From Halopseudomonas oceani (GTDB taxonomy: Bacteria > Pseudomonadota > Gammaproteobacteria > Pseudomonadales > Pseudomonadaceae), in the NCBI RefSeq assembly GCF_002903165.1, contig NZ_PPSK01000002.1, positions 124,001 to 188,000 of the forward strand: a stretch of 64,000 bases of DNA. The letters are read 5' to 3'. Below, piece by piece: positions 24,327 to 37,082 of the stretch. The notes beneath the pieces are model-generated. The model ran no database searches and was not told the DNA's origin. It worked only from the letters and a program-made list of their open reading frames with translations. The position numbers and the translations under genes are program-made. The number at the start of each line of letters is the position of its first letter. The first letter of the stretch is position 1.

Positions 24327-25658
24327 ATGCTGACACCGCAGGGGCTGCGCGAGCAGCTCAGCCCCTGTATGGGCGCCCCGGCCTGGTGGCTGGGGCTGTC
24401 CGGTGGTCTGGACTCCATGGTTCTGCTTGAGCTGCTGGTCCAGGCTCGCCAATCCTTTGATCTCCCCCCGTTGCACGCGATTCATGTTCATCACGGACTG
24501 CACCCCGAGGCTGACGCCTGGGCGGCGCATTGTCAGCGTGCCTGCGACGCCCGCGGTGTGCCGCTGACGGTGGTCCGGGTGCGAGTGGGGCAGAGTGCTA
24601 GTATCGAACAGGCCGCCCGCGACGCGCGCTACGCAGCCTTTGCCGAGGTGTTGCCAGACGGCGCCGAGCTGTTGCTGGCGCATCACGCCGATGACCAGCT
24701 GGAAACCCTGCTGTTTCGGTTGCTGCGGGGTACGGGCGTGCGTGGCCTGGCTGGCATGCCGCGTCGGCGACAACTGGGGCGCGGTTGGTTGTCTCGGCCA
24801 TTGCTGGATGCGTCGCGTGCAGCGCTGGTCAGCTGGGCGCAGCGGCAGGGGGTGAGCTGGATTGATGATCCGGCCAATCAGGATGCGCGCTTCGCCCGCA
24901 CCGCGTTGCGTCATCAGTTGCTGCCACGTCTGCGAGACGGCTGGCCGCAGATTGATCAAAGCCTGCTGCGGCTGGCGGATCATGCCCGTGAAGCCGGCGA
25001 GTTGCTGGATGAGCTGGCGCTCTCTGACCTGCGTGCTACTGCCGTCACCGAGCAGGATCCCTGGTTGCGGTCATGGCCGGGTCTTTTGCTGGCACCACTA
25101 CAGGCACTGTCGCCAGCCAGGCAGCGAAATGTGCTGCGGTACTGGTTGCGTGAACACGGGGTGTTGATGCCTGACCGGCGGCACCTCGATCAATGGTTGC
25201 AGCAGCTGGTTGCCCCTGCCGATGCGCAGCCGGAGCTGCTGCTGGCGGATTGCCGCCTGTACCGTTCGTCAGATCGTCTCTGGCTGGTTAGTGGCGGCTG
25301 GCCGCAACGAGGTATACCGGAGTCGCTGTGCCCGCTGATTGAGCAGTCCTTGCAGGCCGGGAATGGTGTGCTCTGTTGTGCGCCGTCAACAGGCGGGTTG
25401 CGGGCTCCGGGGCTGGCTGGCTGGGAGGTTCGTTACCGACAGGGCGGCGAGCAGATAAAGCTGCCTGGGCGGCCGACACAGTCGGTTAAACAGCTGCTCC
25501 AGCAGGCCCGTGTGCCCGCCTGGCTGCGGGCTTCGGTGCCGTTGCTATACTCAGGCGGCGAGCTGGTTTCGGTGGCTGGGCGCTGGAATGCCGAGCAGGC
25601 TCTGGTGGACGGGATGCAGAGTGGTTTTACGGTCAGTTGGAAGCCTGTTTCGGATTGA
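24327..25658 (+). CDS. tilS: tRNA(Ile)-lysidine synthase
   Basis: A 443-residue N-type ATP pyrophosphatase that attaches lysine to C34 of the CAU-anticodon tRNA-Ile so that it reads AUA. The PP-loop SGGLDS is at residues 25-30, HVHHGLHPEADAW near 53-65, and HHADDQLETLLFRLLRGTGVRGL near 116-138. The C-terminal substrate-binding and TilS-C domains follow, with PGRPTQSVKQLLQQARVPAW near 381. It directly abuts accA, so it is probably translated from the same mRNA. Confidence 0.95.
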   Translation: MLTPQGLREQLSPCMGAPAWWLGLSGGLDSMVLLELLVQARQSFDLPPLHAIHVHHGLHPEADAWAAHCQRACDARGVPLTVVRVRVGQSASIEQAARDARYAAFAEVLPDGAELLLAHHADDQLETLLFRLLRGTGVRGLAGMPRRRQLGRGWLSRPLLDASRAALVSWAQRQGVSWIDDPANQDARFARTALRHQLLPRLRDGWPQIDQSLLRLADHAREAGELLDELALSDLRATAVTEQDPWLRSWPGLLLAPLQALSPARQRNVLRYWLREHGVLMPDRRHLDQWLQQLVAPADAQPELLLADCRLYRSSDRLWLVSGGWPQRGIPESLCPLIEQSLQAGNGVLCCAPSTGGLRAPGLAGWEVRYRQGGEQIKLPGRPTQSVKQLLQQARVPAWLRASVPLLYSGGELVSVAGRWNAEQALVDGMQSGFTVSWKPVSD

Positions 25659-25683
25659 GCAAGCGGGGCCTGTCTGGTATCCT
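25655..25683 (+). promoter_or_regulatory. Predicted sigma-70 promoter for pyrG
   Basis: TTGAGC (25655-25660) and TATCCT (25678-25683) are separated by exactly 17 bases, each matching four of six consensus positions. The -35 overlaps the tilS stop region, and the -10 lies 107 bases before the pyrG ATG. This would give pyrG-kdsA-eno a start independent of accA-tilS. It is a reading of consensus only. Confidence 0.45.
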
Positions 25684-25732
25684 GACTTCCCATCTTGACG
25701 AGACTTTGGCTGACCCTTCAGGTCGCCTCTGA

Positions 25733-27418
<1,686 letters not shown>

Positions 27419-27424
27419 GATTAA

Positions 27425-28285
<861 letters not shown>

Positions 28286-28328
28286 GCCGCTACCGCTTTC
28301 ACCCGATTGACCCGATATACGGAGCTAG

Positions 28329-29627
<1,299 letters not shown>

Positions 29628-29634
29628 TCGGTCT

Positions 29635-29660
29635 GGCGGGTACGCGTGAGCGTACCCGCC
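29635..29660 (+). promoter_or_regulatory. Strong stem-loop between eno and ftsB
   Basis: A perfect 11-bp GC-rich stem (GGCGGGTACGC at 29635-29645, complement at 29650-29660) with a GTGA tetraloop lies 8 bases after the eno stop. No T run follows, so it is a weak or Rho-type terminator or an mRNA-stabilising hairpin. It may hold ftsB-ispD expression well below that of eno. Confidence 0.6.
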
Positions 29661-29683
29661 ATTCCTCGACAGGAGCATTCGGC

Positions 29684-29956
29684 TTGAAATGGCTCTGGCT
29701 CATTGCGCTGTCGCTGCTGGCGGCGATGCAGTACCGACTCTGGGTCGGCGAGGGCAGTCTTGCCCACGTTTCCCAGCTGAAGCAGCAGATTGCCGAGCAG
29801 CAGCGCGAGAACGAACAGCTGCTGGAGCGTAATCGTGTGCTGACGGCAGAGGTCATTGAACTCAAGCAGGGGCTGGAAACTGTCGAAGAGCGTGCCCGTC
29901 GTGAGCTGGGCATGGTCAAGCAGGGCGAAACCCTGTTCCAACTGAGCGACCAATGA
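29684..29956 (+). CDS. ftsB: Cell division protein FtsB
   Basis: A 90-residue bitopic septal protein of the FtsQLB complex. It has a single membrane helix at about 3-20 (WLWLIALSLLAAMQYRLW), then a Gln/Glu/Leu-rich coiled coil (about 28-65), and the conserved EERARRELGMVKQGET end. The start is TTG; an AGGAG site eight bases upstream supports it and no better codon exists. It is the eno-ftsB-ispD order seen across gammaproteobacteria. The stop overlaps the ispD start (ATGA). Confidence 0.93.
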   Translation: MKWLWLIALSLLAAMQYRLWVGEGSLAHVSQLKQQIAEQQRENEQLLERNRVLTAEVIELKQGLETVEERARRELGMVKQGETLFQLSDQ

Positions 29957-30651
29957 GCGTCGCTACACCCGATTTCTGGGTCGTTCTGCCCGCCGCCGGT
30001 GTCGGCGCGCGTATGCAGGCAGACCGTCCGAAGCAATACCTTCTCTGGGGTGAACGCACCCTGATCGAACACACATTGGCCTGCTTCCTGGATCAGCCGG
30101 GATTGCGCGGGTTGGTGGTATCCCTATCTGCAAATGATGGCTGGTGGCCGATGCTGCCCTGTGCGCAGGATACGCGTATCACCCGCGCAGTCGGCGGACG
30201 CGAGCGTGCGGACTCGGTACTCAATGGCCTGATTGCGTTACGCGAGCAGGGCGCGGCTGATGACGACTGGGTGCTGGTGCACGATGCGGCTCGCCCCAAT
30301 CTGACCGATGGCGATCTACACAAGCTGCTGGACACGCTGGGTGATGATCCGGTCGGCGGTCTGCTGGCGGTGCCGGTGCGCGACACCCTCAAGCAGATTG
30401 GCCCGGATGGCCGGGTTACGGCCACCCCGGACCGCAGCCAGTTCTGGCAGGCCTATACCCCGCAGATGTTTCGCCTTGGGGCACTGCAGCAGGCGTTGAC
30501 TGATGCGCTGGCAGCGGGTGCGCTGATTACCGATGAGGCCTCGGCCATGGAGTGGGCCGGGCAGGCGCCGTTGTTGGTTGAGGGGCGGGCCGATAATCTG
30601 AAGATCACTCGTCCTGAGGATCTTGAGTGGTTGCGGCAGCGCGACTGTTGA
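29953..30651 (+). CDS. ispD: 2-C-methyl-D-erythritol 4-phosphate cytidylyltransferase
   Basis: A 232-residue Rossmann-like nucleotidyltransferase that makes CDP-ME from MEP and CTP in the isoprenoid pathway. The CTP loop LPAAGVGARMQADRPKQYL lies at 14-32, GGRERADSVLNGL near 80-92, and VHDAARPNLT near 109. It overlaps ftsB by four bases. In many gammaproteobacteria ispF follows directly; here the next gene is imuA and no ispF is present in the window. Confidence 0.95.
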   Translation: MSVATPDFWVVLPAAGVGARMQADRPKQYLLWGERTLIEHTLACFLDQPGLRGLVVSLSANDGWWPMLPCAQDTRITRAVGGRERADSVLNGLIALREQGAADDDWVLVHDAARPNLTDGDLHKLLDTLGDDPVGGLLAVPVRDTLKQIGPDGRVTATPDRSQFWQAYTPQMFRLGALQQALTDALAAGALITDEASAMEWAGQAPLLVEGRADNLKITRPEDLEWLRQRDC

Positions 30652-30759
30652 TTTTTCTTGCTAGCGTCTGAGCTGGCTTCCTTGCGTGGCATCGATGCCT
30701 TTCGGGCGCAGCATGCTGTGCCCCTACGCCAATTTCTGGAACCTGCGCTGGGCCCCCTC

Positions 30760-30790
30760 GTAGGGACGCGACATGTCGTGCCGCGCGCAT
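30760..30790. repeat. Possible degraded REP-like palindrome
   Basis: A perfect 10-bp palindrome CGACATGTCG (30769-30778) follows the half-arm GTAGGGACG. The opposite arm is not its complement (TGCCGCGCGC), so the structure looks like one good half of an extragenic palindrome with a decayed partner. It sits in the 264-base gap between ispD and the imuA promoter. I cannot see a second copy, and chance occurrence is possible. Confidence 0.25.
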
Positions 30791-30881
30791 GCCACCCCGA
30801 GCGCCGTGATTGCAGTCATCTTAAACGCCGTTGGTCGTGCCCGTCTGTTTGCAATTGACCGATACCATGCGAATAAATAAG

Positions 30882-30897
30882 CTGTACGTATATACAG
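30882..30897 (+). promoter_or_regulatory. LexA box (SOS operator) of imuA-imuB-dnaE2
   Basis: CTGTACGTATATACAG is a full CTGT-N8-ACAG operator with an alternating A/T core, an excellent match to the gammaproteobacterial LexA consensus. It ends 18 bases before the imuA ATG. A TTGACC (30855-30860) lies upstream, with TAAGCT (30878-30883) 17 bases later overlapping the operator, so bound LexA would block the -10 region. This predicts DNA-damage induction of the cassette. Confidence 0.9.
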
Positions 30898-30915
30898 TGC
30901 ATTTATGAGGTTTCC

Positions 30916-31527
30916 ATGGGCGCGGTGGTTGCACTTGATCGGTTGCTGGAGACGCGGCGTGTCTGGCGTGGGCGGCAGCAGAGTGAGCCGGTTGCCGAAC
31001 AGCCGACTGGGCACGCGCAACTGGATGCGGTATTGCCCGGTGGTGGCTGGCAGCTGGCTGCGCTGAACGAGATTTTGCTGGGGCAACCCGGCAGTGGCGA
31101 GCAGCAATTATTGTGGCCGCTGTTGGCACGACTGACCCAGGCAGGTGAGCGGGTGGTACTGGTGGGGGCGCCGGCGATTCCCTTTGCCCCGGCCTGGCAG
31201 GCGGCGGGTGTGGTGTTGGCGCAGGTATCGCTGCTGCAGGTCAGTGGCGCTGAGCGGCTATGGGCGGCGGAGCAGTGTCTGCGCTCGGGCAGCTGTGGTG
31301 CTGTGCTGTGCTGGCCGGAGCAGGCCGATGACCGAGCCCTGCGACGGCTGCAGGTGGCGGCTGACAGCGGCCAGGCCCTGGCCTTTGTGTTGCGCCATCG
31401 GCGTGCTGCTGACAACCCGTCACCGGCTGCGCTGCGTCTGCTGCTGGATAACCAGCCTCGGCAGTGGCGGGTTCTCAAGTGCCGCGGTGGCGTGCCTCCG
31501 GCACGGCCAGTCCCGGCGGCATTCTGA
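30916..31527 (+). CDS. imuA: ImuA, RecA/SulA-like accessory protein of error-prone repair
   Basis: A 203-residue protein of the ImuA family (often called SulA-like or RecA-like), first gene of the mutagenesis cassette. The N-terminal third has LDAVLPGGGWQLAALNEILLG followed by QPGSGEQQLLWPLLARL, which aligns with the RecA P-loop region. The Lys and Thr of GxxGxGKT are replaced (GSGEQQ), so ATP hydrolysis by a normal Walker A is unlikely. AEQCLRSGSCGAVLCWP near 115-131 resembles the RecA core strand. A GAGG site precedes the ATG. It is coupled to imuB seven bases downstream. Its role is to support ImuB and DnaE2 in lesion bypass. Confidence 0.88.
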   Translation: MGAVVALDRLLETRRVWRGRQQSEPVAEQPTGHAQLDAVLPGGGWQLAALNEILLGQPGSGEQQLLWPLLARLTQAGERVVLVGAPAIPFAPAWQAAGVVLAQVSLLQVSGAERLWAAEQCLRSGSCGAVLCWPEQADDRALRRLQVAADSGQALAFVLRHRRAADNPSPAALRLLLDNQPRQWRVLKCRGGVPPARPVPAAF

Positions 31528-31534
31528 GGTCATC

Positions 31535-32944
31535 ATGCGCTGGCTTTGCATTCTCTTTCCCCAGCTGGCTCTGGATGCGGTGCTGCGCAGTCGGGAGGAC
31601 GCCGACGTGCCGTTGGCTCTGCTCGGCGGGCCGCCGCAGCGGCGGGTGCTGCAAGCGGTCAATGGGGCAGCGCGTGCCGAGGGGTTGCGATCAGGGCAAA
31701 GTCTGACCCACGCGCGCATGTTGCTGGAGCGCTTTGACACGGTTGAGCATGACCCGGCGCAGACCGAGCACTGGCAGCAGTTTCTGGCCAGTTGGGCGTA
31801 CGGCTTCAGTGGTCATGTGAGTCTGGATTTCCCCCGTACCCTGTTGTTGGAGGTGGCGTCCAGTCTGCGTCTGTTCGGTCCATGGCCTGAACTTGAGCTG
31901 CGTCTGCGTGCTGAGCTGCAGGCGCTGGGCTTTCAGCATCGGCTGGTGCTGGCGCCCAATCCGCTGGCGGCGCGGGTGCTGACCAACGTGGCGGATGGGC
32001 TGGCGGTGGACGAGCAGGCGCTGCAGACCGAGCTGCTGCGTCTGCCGGTGGCGCGCAGCGGCCTGCCGGGCGAGCTGGTTGAGAGCCTGCAGCGCATGGG
32101 CCTGCGCCGACTGCAGCAGGTGCTGGAATTGCCGCGAGACGGCCTAGCCAAACGCTTCCCGCCCCAATTGCTGGCGCATCTTGATCAGTTGCAGGGGCAT
32201 CATCCGCTGGCGCTGAGCTGCTATCAGCCGCCAGATCATTTTCGTCAGCGCATCGAATTCAACTTTGACGTTGAGACGAACACCTCGCTGCTGTTCCCGC
32301 TGCGGCGCCTGATCAGTGATCTGGCGACCTTTCTGGCCGGGCGTGACTGTGGGGTGCAGCGCTTTGTACTGATTCTGGAGCACCGTCGCCAGCCCGCCAG
32401 CGAGGTGCCGGTCGGCTTGCTTGGGGCCGAGCGTGACTCCGAGCGGCTGTTCGAGTTGGCGCGGGGACGGTTGGAGCGTATCGAGCTGGCCGCGCCGGTA
32501 CAGGCGCTGACCCTGCTGGCCGAAGATCTGCCGCGCTTTGTACCCGCAGCAGCAGAGCTGTTCAGTAACCGGCCGCAGCAGTCGCAGAGCTGGTTGCAGG
32601 TTTGTGAGCGGCTGCGTTCACGTCTTGGCGATAAGGTGGTGCAGCCGCTGGCCGCGGTGGATGAACATCGGCCCGAGCACAGCTGGCTGGCTGTGGAGCG
32701 GGGCGACACCGCAGCGCGCCCGGCCGGGCCGCGGCCGGGATGGCTGCTGGCCGAGCCGGAGCTGCTCAATGACCTGTTCCCGCGGGTACTGGCCGGGCCG
32801 GAGCGAATCGAATCCGGCTGGTGGGACGGCGACGACGTTCGGCGTGATTACTACCTGATCGAAACCCGCGACGGGCGTCGGGCCTGGGCCTTTCATGCCG
32901 CCGGTCGCCCCGGCCCGTTCTGGGTACACGGGTGGTTTGCATGA
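31535..32944 (+). CDS. imuB: ImuB, catalytically inactive Y-family polymerase homologue
   Basis: A 469-residue Y-family-like protein. The N terminus reads [17 protein letters not shown] where DinB has HIDCDCFYAAIE. The first catalytic Asp position is therefore lost, as is known for ImuB, which acts as an adaptor linking the beta clamp, ImuA and DnaE2. The little-finger and thumb-like regions are recognisable ([20 protein letters not shown] near 187-206). The C terminus ([20 protein letters not shown]) is typical of the family. I use the ATG at 31535; a much longer open frame upstream overlaps imuA and is not coding. The stop overlaps the dnaE2 start (ATGA). Confidence 0.92.
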   Translation: MRWLCILFPQLALDAVLRSREDADVPLALLGGPPQRRVLQAVNGAARAEGLRSGQSLTHARMLLERFDTVEHDPAQTEHWQQFLASWAYGFSGHVSLDFPRTLLLEVASSLRLFGPWPELELRLRAELQALGFQHRLVLAPNPLAARVLTNVADGLAVDEQALQTELLRLPVARSGLPGELVESLQRMGLRRLQQVLELPRDGLAKRFPPQLLAHLDQLQGHHPLALSCYQPPDHFRQRIEFNFDVETNTSLLFPLRRLISDLATFLAGRDCGVQRFVLILEHRRQPASEVPVGLLGAERDSERLFELARGRLERIELAAPVQALTLLAEDLPRFVPAAAELFSNRPQQSQSWLQVCERLRSRLGDKVVQPLAAVDEHRPEHSWLAVERGDTAARPAGPRPGWLLAEPELLNDLFPRVLAGPERIESGWWDGDDVRRDYYLIETRDGRRAWAFHAAGRPGPFWVHGWFA

Positions 32945-35900
32945 GCGTGGGCTACGCGGAACTGCATTGCCTGTCGAACTTCAGCTTTCAGCGTGGGGCG
33001 TCCAGTGCGCAGGAGTTGTTCGCCCGCGCTCGCCAGCACGGCTATGACGCCCTGGCGATTACTGACGAGGGCAGCCTGGCGGGAATCGTCCGTGCCTGGC
33101 AGGCGGCCCAGGAAGTGGGGCTGAAACTGATTGTTGGCAGCGAGATTCAGCTGGAGAACGGCCCCAAACTGGTGTTGCTGGTCGAGAACCTGACCGGCTA
33201 TCAAAGCCTGTGTCGGTTGCTGACCCTGGCTCGTCGCCGGGCTGGCAAGGGCGAGTATTGTCTGCGGCTTGAGGATCTGACCGATGGACTCGACGGTTTG
33301 CTGGGCCTATGGCTGCCGCGCCACGGTCAGGATGAAGAGCACGGCCGGCAACTGCAGCCGCTGCTGCCGGGGCGTCTGTGGCTGGCAGTCGAGCTGCACC
33401 GTGGGCCGGACGATGCGCGCAAGCTCGATCAACTGCAGGGGCTGGCGGCGCGGCTCGGTCTGCCCTGTGTCGCCAGCGGTGACGTGCATATGCACGTACG
33501 CGGGCGACGAGCACTGCAGGACACTCTGACCGCGCTGCGTCACCACTGCACGGTGATGGAGGCGGGTAGTCGGCTGTTTGCTAACGGTGAGCGTCACCTG
33601 CGCAGCCTGTCGGCGCTGGCGGCGATCTACCCGTCAGCGCTGCTGGAGGAAAGCCGCCGTATCGCGGCGCGCTGCCGGTTCGACATGAGTGAGCTGCGCT
33701 ATCAGTATCCGCGCGAGCTGGTACCGGAGGGGCACACCCCGTCCAGTTGGTTGCGCGAGCTGACCTGGCGTGGTGCGGCCTGGCGCTGGCCGAACGGGGT
33801 CGGCGACAAGGTGCGTACGCAGCTGGAGCACGAGCTGGCGCTGATCGCCGAGAAGGCCTACGACAGCTACTTCCTCACTGTGCAGGACATCGTCGCCTTT
33901 GCCCGTGAGCAGCACATTCTCTGTCAGGGGCGCGGGTCTGCCGCCAACTCGGCGGTATGTTTTGTGCTGGGGATCACTGAGCTAGACCCAGGCCGCAGCA
34001 ACCTGCTATTCGAGCGTTTTATCTCCCGTGAACGGGATGAGCCGCCGGATATCGACGTGGACTTTGAGCACGAGCGGCGCGAAGAGGTCATCCAGTACAT
34101 CTTTCGCCGTCACGGTCGTGAGCGCGCCGCGTTGACCGCGGTGGTTACCCGTTACCTGTCGGCGGGCGCGGTACGCGATGTGGCACGGGCACTCGGGTTG
34201 CCGCAGGAGCAGATTGATCAGCTTGGGCGCTGTTGCAGTCGCTGGAGCAAGCAGCTGCCCAGTGCCGAGCGGCTGGCCGAGGCAGGGTTCGACGTAAACA
34301 ATCCCTGGCTGCACCGGGTGCTGACGCTGGCGGGCGAGCTGATCGGTTCTCCCCGGCACCTGTCGCAGCATCCGGGCGGCTTTGTCATGTCGGATGCGCC
34401 GCTCGATACCCTGGTGCCGGTGGAGAACGCCAGCATGGCCGACCGTACGGTGATCCAGTGGGATAAGGACGATCTGGACGCGGTCGGCATGCTCAAGGTC
34501 GACGTGCTGGCGCTGGGGATGCTCAGCGCGCTGCGTCGCACCTTCGACCTGTTGCGGCGCCACCGTGGCCGTGATCTGACGCTGGCAACTATTCCGCAGG
34601 ATGATTTGCCGACCTACGAGATGATCAGCCGGGCCGATACCGTCGGCGTGTTTCAGATCGAGTCGCGGGCGCAGATGGCGATGCTGCCGCGGCTGCGCCC
34701 GCGCTGTTTCTACGATCTGGTGATCCAGGTGTCGATTGTGCGGCCCGGGCCGATTCAGGGCGACATGGTGCATCCCTTCCTGCGGCGCCGTAATAAAGAA
34801 GAAGCGGTCGACTATCCCTCACCTGAGTTGCGCAAGGTGTTCGAGCGCACCCTGGGCGTGCCGTTGTTTCAGGAGCAGGTGATGGAGTTGGCGATTGTTG
34901 CTGCTGGCTACACACCGGGCGAGGCGGATGAACTGCGCCGCTCAATGGCTGCCTGGAAGCGCCACGGCGGGTTGGAGCACCACCGGCAACGGTTGACCGA
35001 GGGCATGCTGGCGCGCGGCTACAGCCAGGCCTTTTCCGAGCGCATCTTCGAGCAGATTAAGGGCTTTGGCAGCTACGGCTTTCCCGAGTCCCACGCCGCC
35101 AGTTTTGCGTTGCTGAGTTACGCCAGCAGTTGGCTGAAGTGTCATGAGCCGGCAGCCTTCACCTGTGCGTTGATCAACAGCTGGCCGATGGGGTTTTACA
35201 GTCCGGACCAGCTGCTGCAGGACGCCCGCCGCCACCAGATCGAAATCCGGCCGGTGGATGTGCGCTGCAGTGACTGGGACTGTTCGCTGGAAGCGGTCAA
35301 GCAGGAGGGGGCGCAACCGGCCATTCGCCTTGGCCTGCGGCAGGTGAAAGGCCTGAGTCGGGACGATGCCGAGCAGCTACTGCGGGCGCGCGCCCAGCAG
35401 GACTTTGCCGATGTCGCTGATCTGGCCCAGCGTGGCGGCTTGGGTAGCCGTGCCCGCGCCCAGCTGGCTGACGCCGGAGCGCTGCGCGGACTGGCGGGCA
35501 ATCGTTTTCGGGCACGCTGGGCAGTGGCAGGCGTCGAGCCGCAGTTGCCGCTGCTTCAGGCGCAGCACGATCAGGCCGAGAGTCCGGCGCTGATTCCGCA
35601 ACCCTCGGTGGTGGAAGATATGGAAGCCGATTACGCCAGTCTCGGTACCAGCATGGGCCCGCATCCGCTGGGACTGTTGCGTGATCAGCTGCGCGAGCTG
35701 GGTTGCCGCAGTTCTCGGGAGCTGTTGGCAATGTCGCCAGACCAGCTGGTACGGGTGGCCGGGCTGGTGGTCGGTCGCCAGCGTCCGCAGACGGCCACCG
35801 GGGTGACCTTTGTCACCCTGGAAGACGAGTTCGGCATGATCAACGTGATCGTCTGGAGCGATCTGGCCGAGCGGCAGCGCTCGGTGCTGCGTGGCTCGCG

Positions 35901-36024
35901 CCTGCTGGAAGTGCGCGGGCAGTTTGAGGCGCGCGACGGGGTGCGTCATGTGATCGCCCGGCAGCTGCACGACCTGACCGGGCTATTACACAAGCTGGAT
36001 GTCCGCAGCCGGGATTACCGCTGA
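32941..36024 (+). CDS. dnaE2: Error-prone DNA polymerase III alpha homologue DnaE2 (ImuC)
   Basis: A 1027-residue C-family polymerase, shorter than the 1177-residue replicative DnaE in this window and with the DnaE2-type start [18 protein letters not shown]. The PHP domain is followed by the palm [15 protein letters not shown] near 325-339 and the Asp pair in [16 protein letters not shown] near 363-378. [12 protein letters not shown] lies near 476, [15 protein letters not shown] near 519, and [19 protein letters not shown] near 712. The C-terminal OB fold [16 protein letters not shown] is present, and the long tau-binding tail of DnaE is absent. It carries out lesion bypass with ImuA and ImuB after SOS induction. 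Its last 10 bases overlap the convergent hydrolase gene. Confidence 0.94.
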   Translation: MSVGYAELHCLSNFSFQRGASSAQELFARARQHGYDALAITDEGSLAGIVRAWQAAQEVGLKLIVGSEIQLENGPKLVLLVENLTGYQSLCRLLTLARRRAGKGEYCLRLEDLTDGLDGLLGLWLPRHGQDEEHGRQLQPLLPGRLWLAVELHRGPDDARKLDQLQGLAARLGLPCVASGDVHMHVRGRRALQDTLTALRHHCTVMEAGSRLFANGERHLRSLSALAAIYPSALLEESRRIAARCRFDMSELRYQYPRELVPEGHTPSSWLRELTWRGAAWRWPNGVGDKVRTQLEHELALIAEKAYDSYFLTVQDIVAFAREQHILCQGRGSAANSAVCFVLGITELDPGRSNLLFERFISRERDEPPDIDVDFEHERREEVIQYIFRRHGRERAALTAVVTRYLSAGAVRDVARALGLPQEQIDQLGRCCSRWSKQLPSAERLAEAGFDVNNPWLHRVLTLAGELIGSPRHLSQHPGGFVMSDAPLDTLVPVENASMADRTVIQWDKDDLDAVGMLKVDVLALGMLSALRRTFDLLRRHRGRDLTLATIPQDDLPTYEMISRADTVGVFQIESRAQMAMLPRLRPRCFYDLVIQVSIVRPGPIQGDMVHPFLRRRNKEEAVDYPSPELRKVFERTLGVPLFQEQVMELAIVAAGYTPGEADELRRSMAAWKRHGGLEHHRQRLTEGMLARGYSQAFSERIFEQIKGFGSYGFPESHAASFALLSYASSWLKCHEPAAFTCALINSWPMGFYSPDQLLQDARRHQIEIRPVDVRCSDWDCSLEAVKQEGAQPAIRLGLRQVKGLSRDDAEQLLRARAQQDFADVADLAQRGGLGSRARAQLADAGALRGLAGNRFRARWAVAGVEPQLPLLQAQHDQAESPALIPQPSVVEDMEADYASLGTSMGPHPLGLLRDQLRELGCRSSRELLAMSPDQLVRVAGLVVGRQRPQTATGVTFVTLEDEFGMINVIVWSDLAERQRSVLRGSRLLEVRGQFEARDGVRHVIARQLHDLTGLLHKLDVRSRDYR

Positions 36025-37070
36025 AAGCCGTCGAAGAAGGCTTCGACCTCCGCCGGATCAAGCTGGTCGATATGCGGTGGTTGCCAGCGCGGCTGCTTGT
36101 CTTTGTCGACGATCAGCGCGCGCACCCCTTCCATGATGTTGCCCTTTTCGAACCACTGTCGACCGATGTGCAGTTCCATGGCAAAGCAGTTCGCCAGTGG
36201 CAATGAGCGACCACGCAGCAACATGGCCTGGGTGACGGCCATCGCCAGCGGCGAGCGATTGTCGATGATCTGGACGGTGCGCTGGGCCCAGTCGCGGTAC
36301 TCGGCCCGCTGTTCGCTGGCCAGTGAGGCGCGGATTGCAGCGATGTCGGGTTGGGCAAAGTGCAGATCGATGGCCGGTTGCAGCGCCTCTAGCTCGGCTG
36401 CGGGCAGCTCAGCGTCTGCCAGTGCGGCGACCTGATCGCGCAGGCTGCCGTCAGCCGGGTTGAAGCTGTCGATCAGGCTGTTCAGCTCGCTCAGTCTGTC
36501 GCTGTTGATGCACAGGTCGCCGAGACCGGCATACAGAGCGTCGCTGCTGCCAACATGGTTGCCGGTGATGCCCAGGTACATGCCGAGTTGACCCGGCAGG
36601 CGCGACAGGAAATAGCTGCCGCCGACATCAGGGAAGTAGCCAATGCCGGTTTCCGGCATGCCGAGCCGTGAGCGCTCGGTCAGCAGACGGATGCTCGCGC
36701 CCTGCGCCAGCCCCATACCGCCGCCCAGAACAAAGCCATCCATCAGCGCCAGAATCGGTTTGTGGTAGGCGTGGATGTAAGCGTCCAGATCATATTCTTC
36801 GCTGAAGAAGGTTTCCGGCTCGTGGCTGCGGCCGGCCAGATAGCTGTCGTACATGTGACGAATGTCGCCGCCGGCACAGAAGGCGCGCTCACCTGCGCCG
36901 CGCAGAACCACTGCTGCAATCTGGGGATCATTCGCCCAGCGTTCCAGTTGTTGGTGCAGCTGGCGCACCATTTCCAGCGTCAGTGCATTCAGTCCGGTTG
37001 GGCGATTCAGGGTCAGATGGCCAATGTGGCCTCGGCGTTCAGCCAGCACCGGTTGGGTTGAATCAGACAT
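36015..37070 (-). CDS. Enoyl-CoA hydratase/isomerase family, 3-hydroxyisobutyryl-CoA hydrolase-like
   Basis: A 351-residue crotonase-fold protein of the longer HIBCH type. The oxyanion-hole segment [16 protein letters not shown] lies at 60-75 and [14 protein letters not shown] at 112-125. The HIBCH-type catalytic pair is in [20 protein letters not shown] near 138-157 (Glu140, Asp148). The long C-terminal region (about 260-351) is characteristic of hydrolases rather than short hydratases. The known reaction of this family is release of 3-hydroxyisobutyrate from its CoA ester in valine breakdown. No valine-pathway genes are adjacent here. The start is 12 bases after the MFS gene and has GGAG, so the two form an operon. 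Confidence 0.8.
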   Translation of the reverse strand: MSDSTQPVLAERRGHIGHLTLNRPTGLNALTLEMVRQLHQQLERWANDPQIAAVVLRGAGERAFCAGGDIRHMYDSYLAGRSHEPETFFSEEYDLDAYIHAYHKPILALMDGFVLGGGMGLAQGASIRLLTERSRLGMPETGIGYFPDVGGSYFLSRLPGQLGMYLGITGNHVGSSDALYAGLGDLCINSDRLSELNSLIDSFNPADGSLRDQVAALADAELPAAELEALQPAIDLHFAQPDIAAIRASLASEQRAEYRDWAQRTVQIIDNRSPLAMAVTQAMLLRGRSLPLANCFAMELHIGRQWFEKGNIMEGVRALIVDKDKQPRWQPPHIDQLDPAEVEAFFDGFQR

Positions 37071-37082
37071 GCAGGATCTCCA

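Noticed and set aside
30652-30915. Loss of ispF from the ispD-ispF pair
   Set aside because: In Pseudomonas the two genes are often separated by other genes, and the essential ispF is very likely elsewhere on the chromosome.
31145-31534. A 130-codon N-terminal extension of ImuB
   Set aside because: It overlaps imuA in another frame and is Arg/Cys/Trp-rich nonsense. The ATG at 31535 begins the conserved ImuB N terminus.
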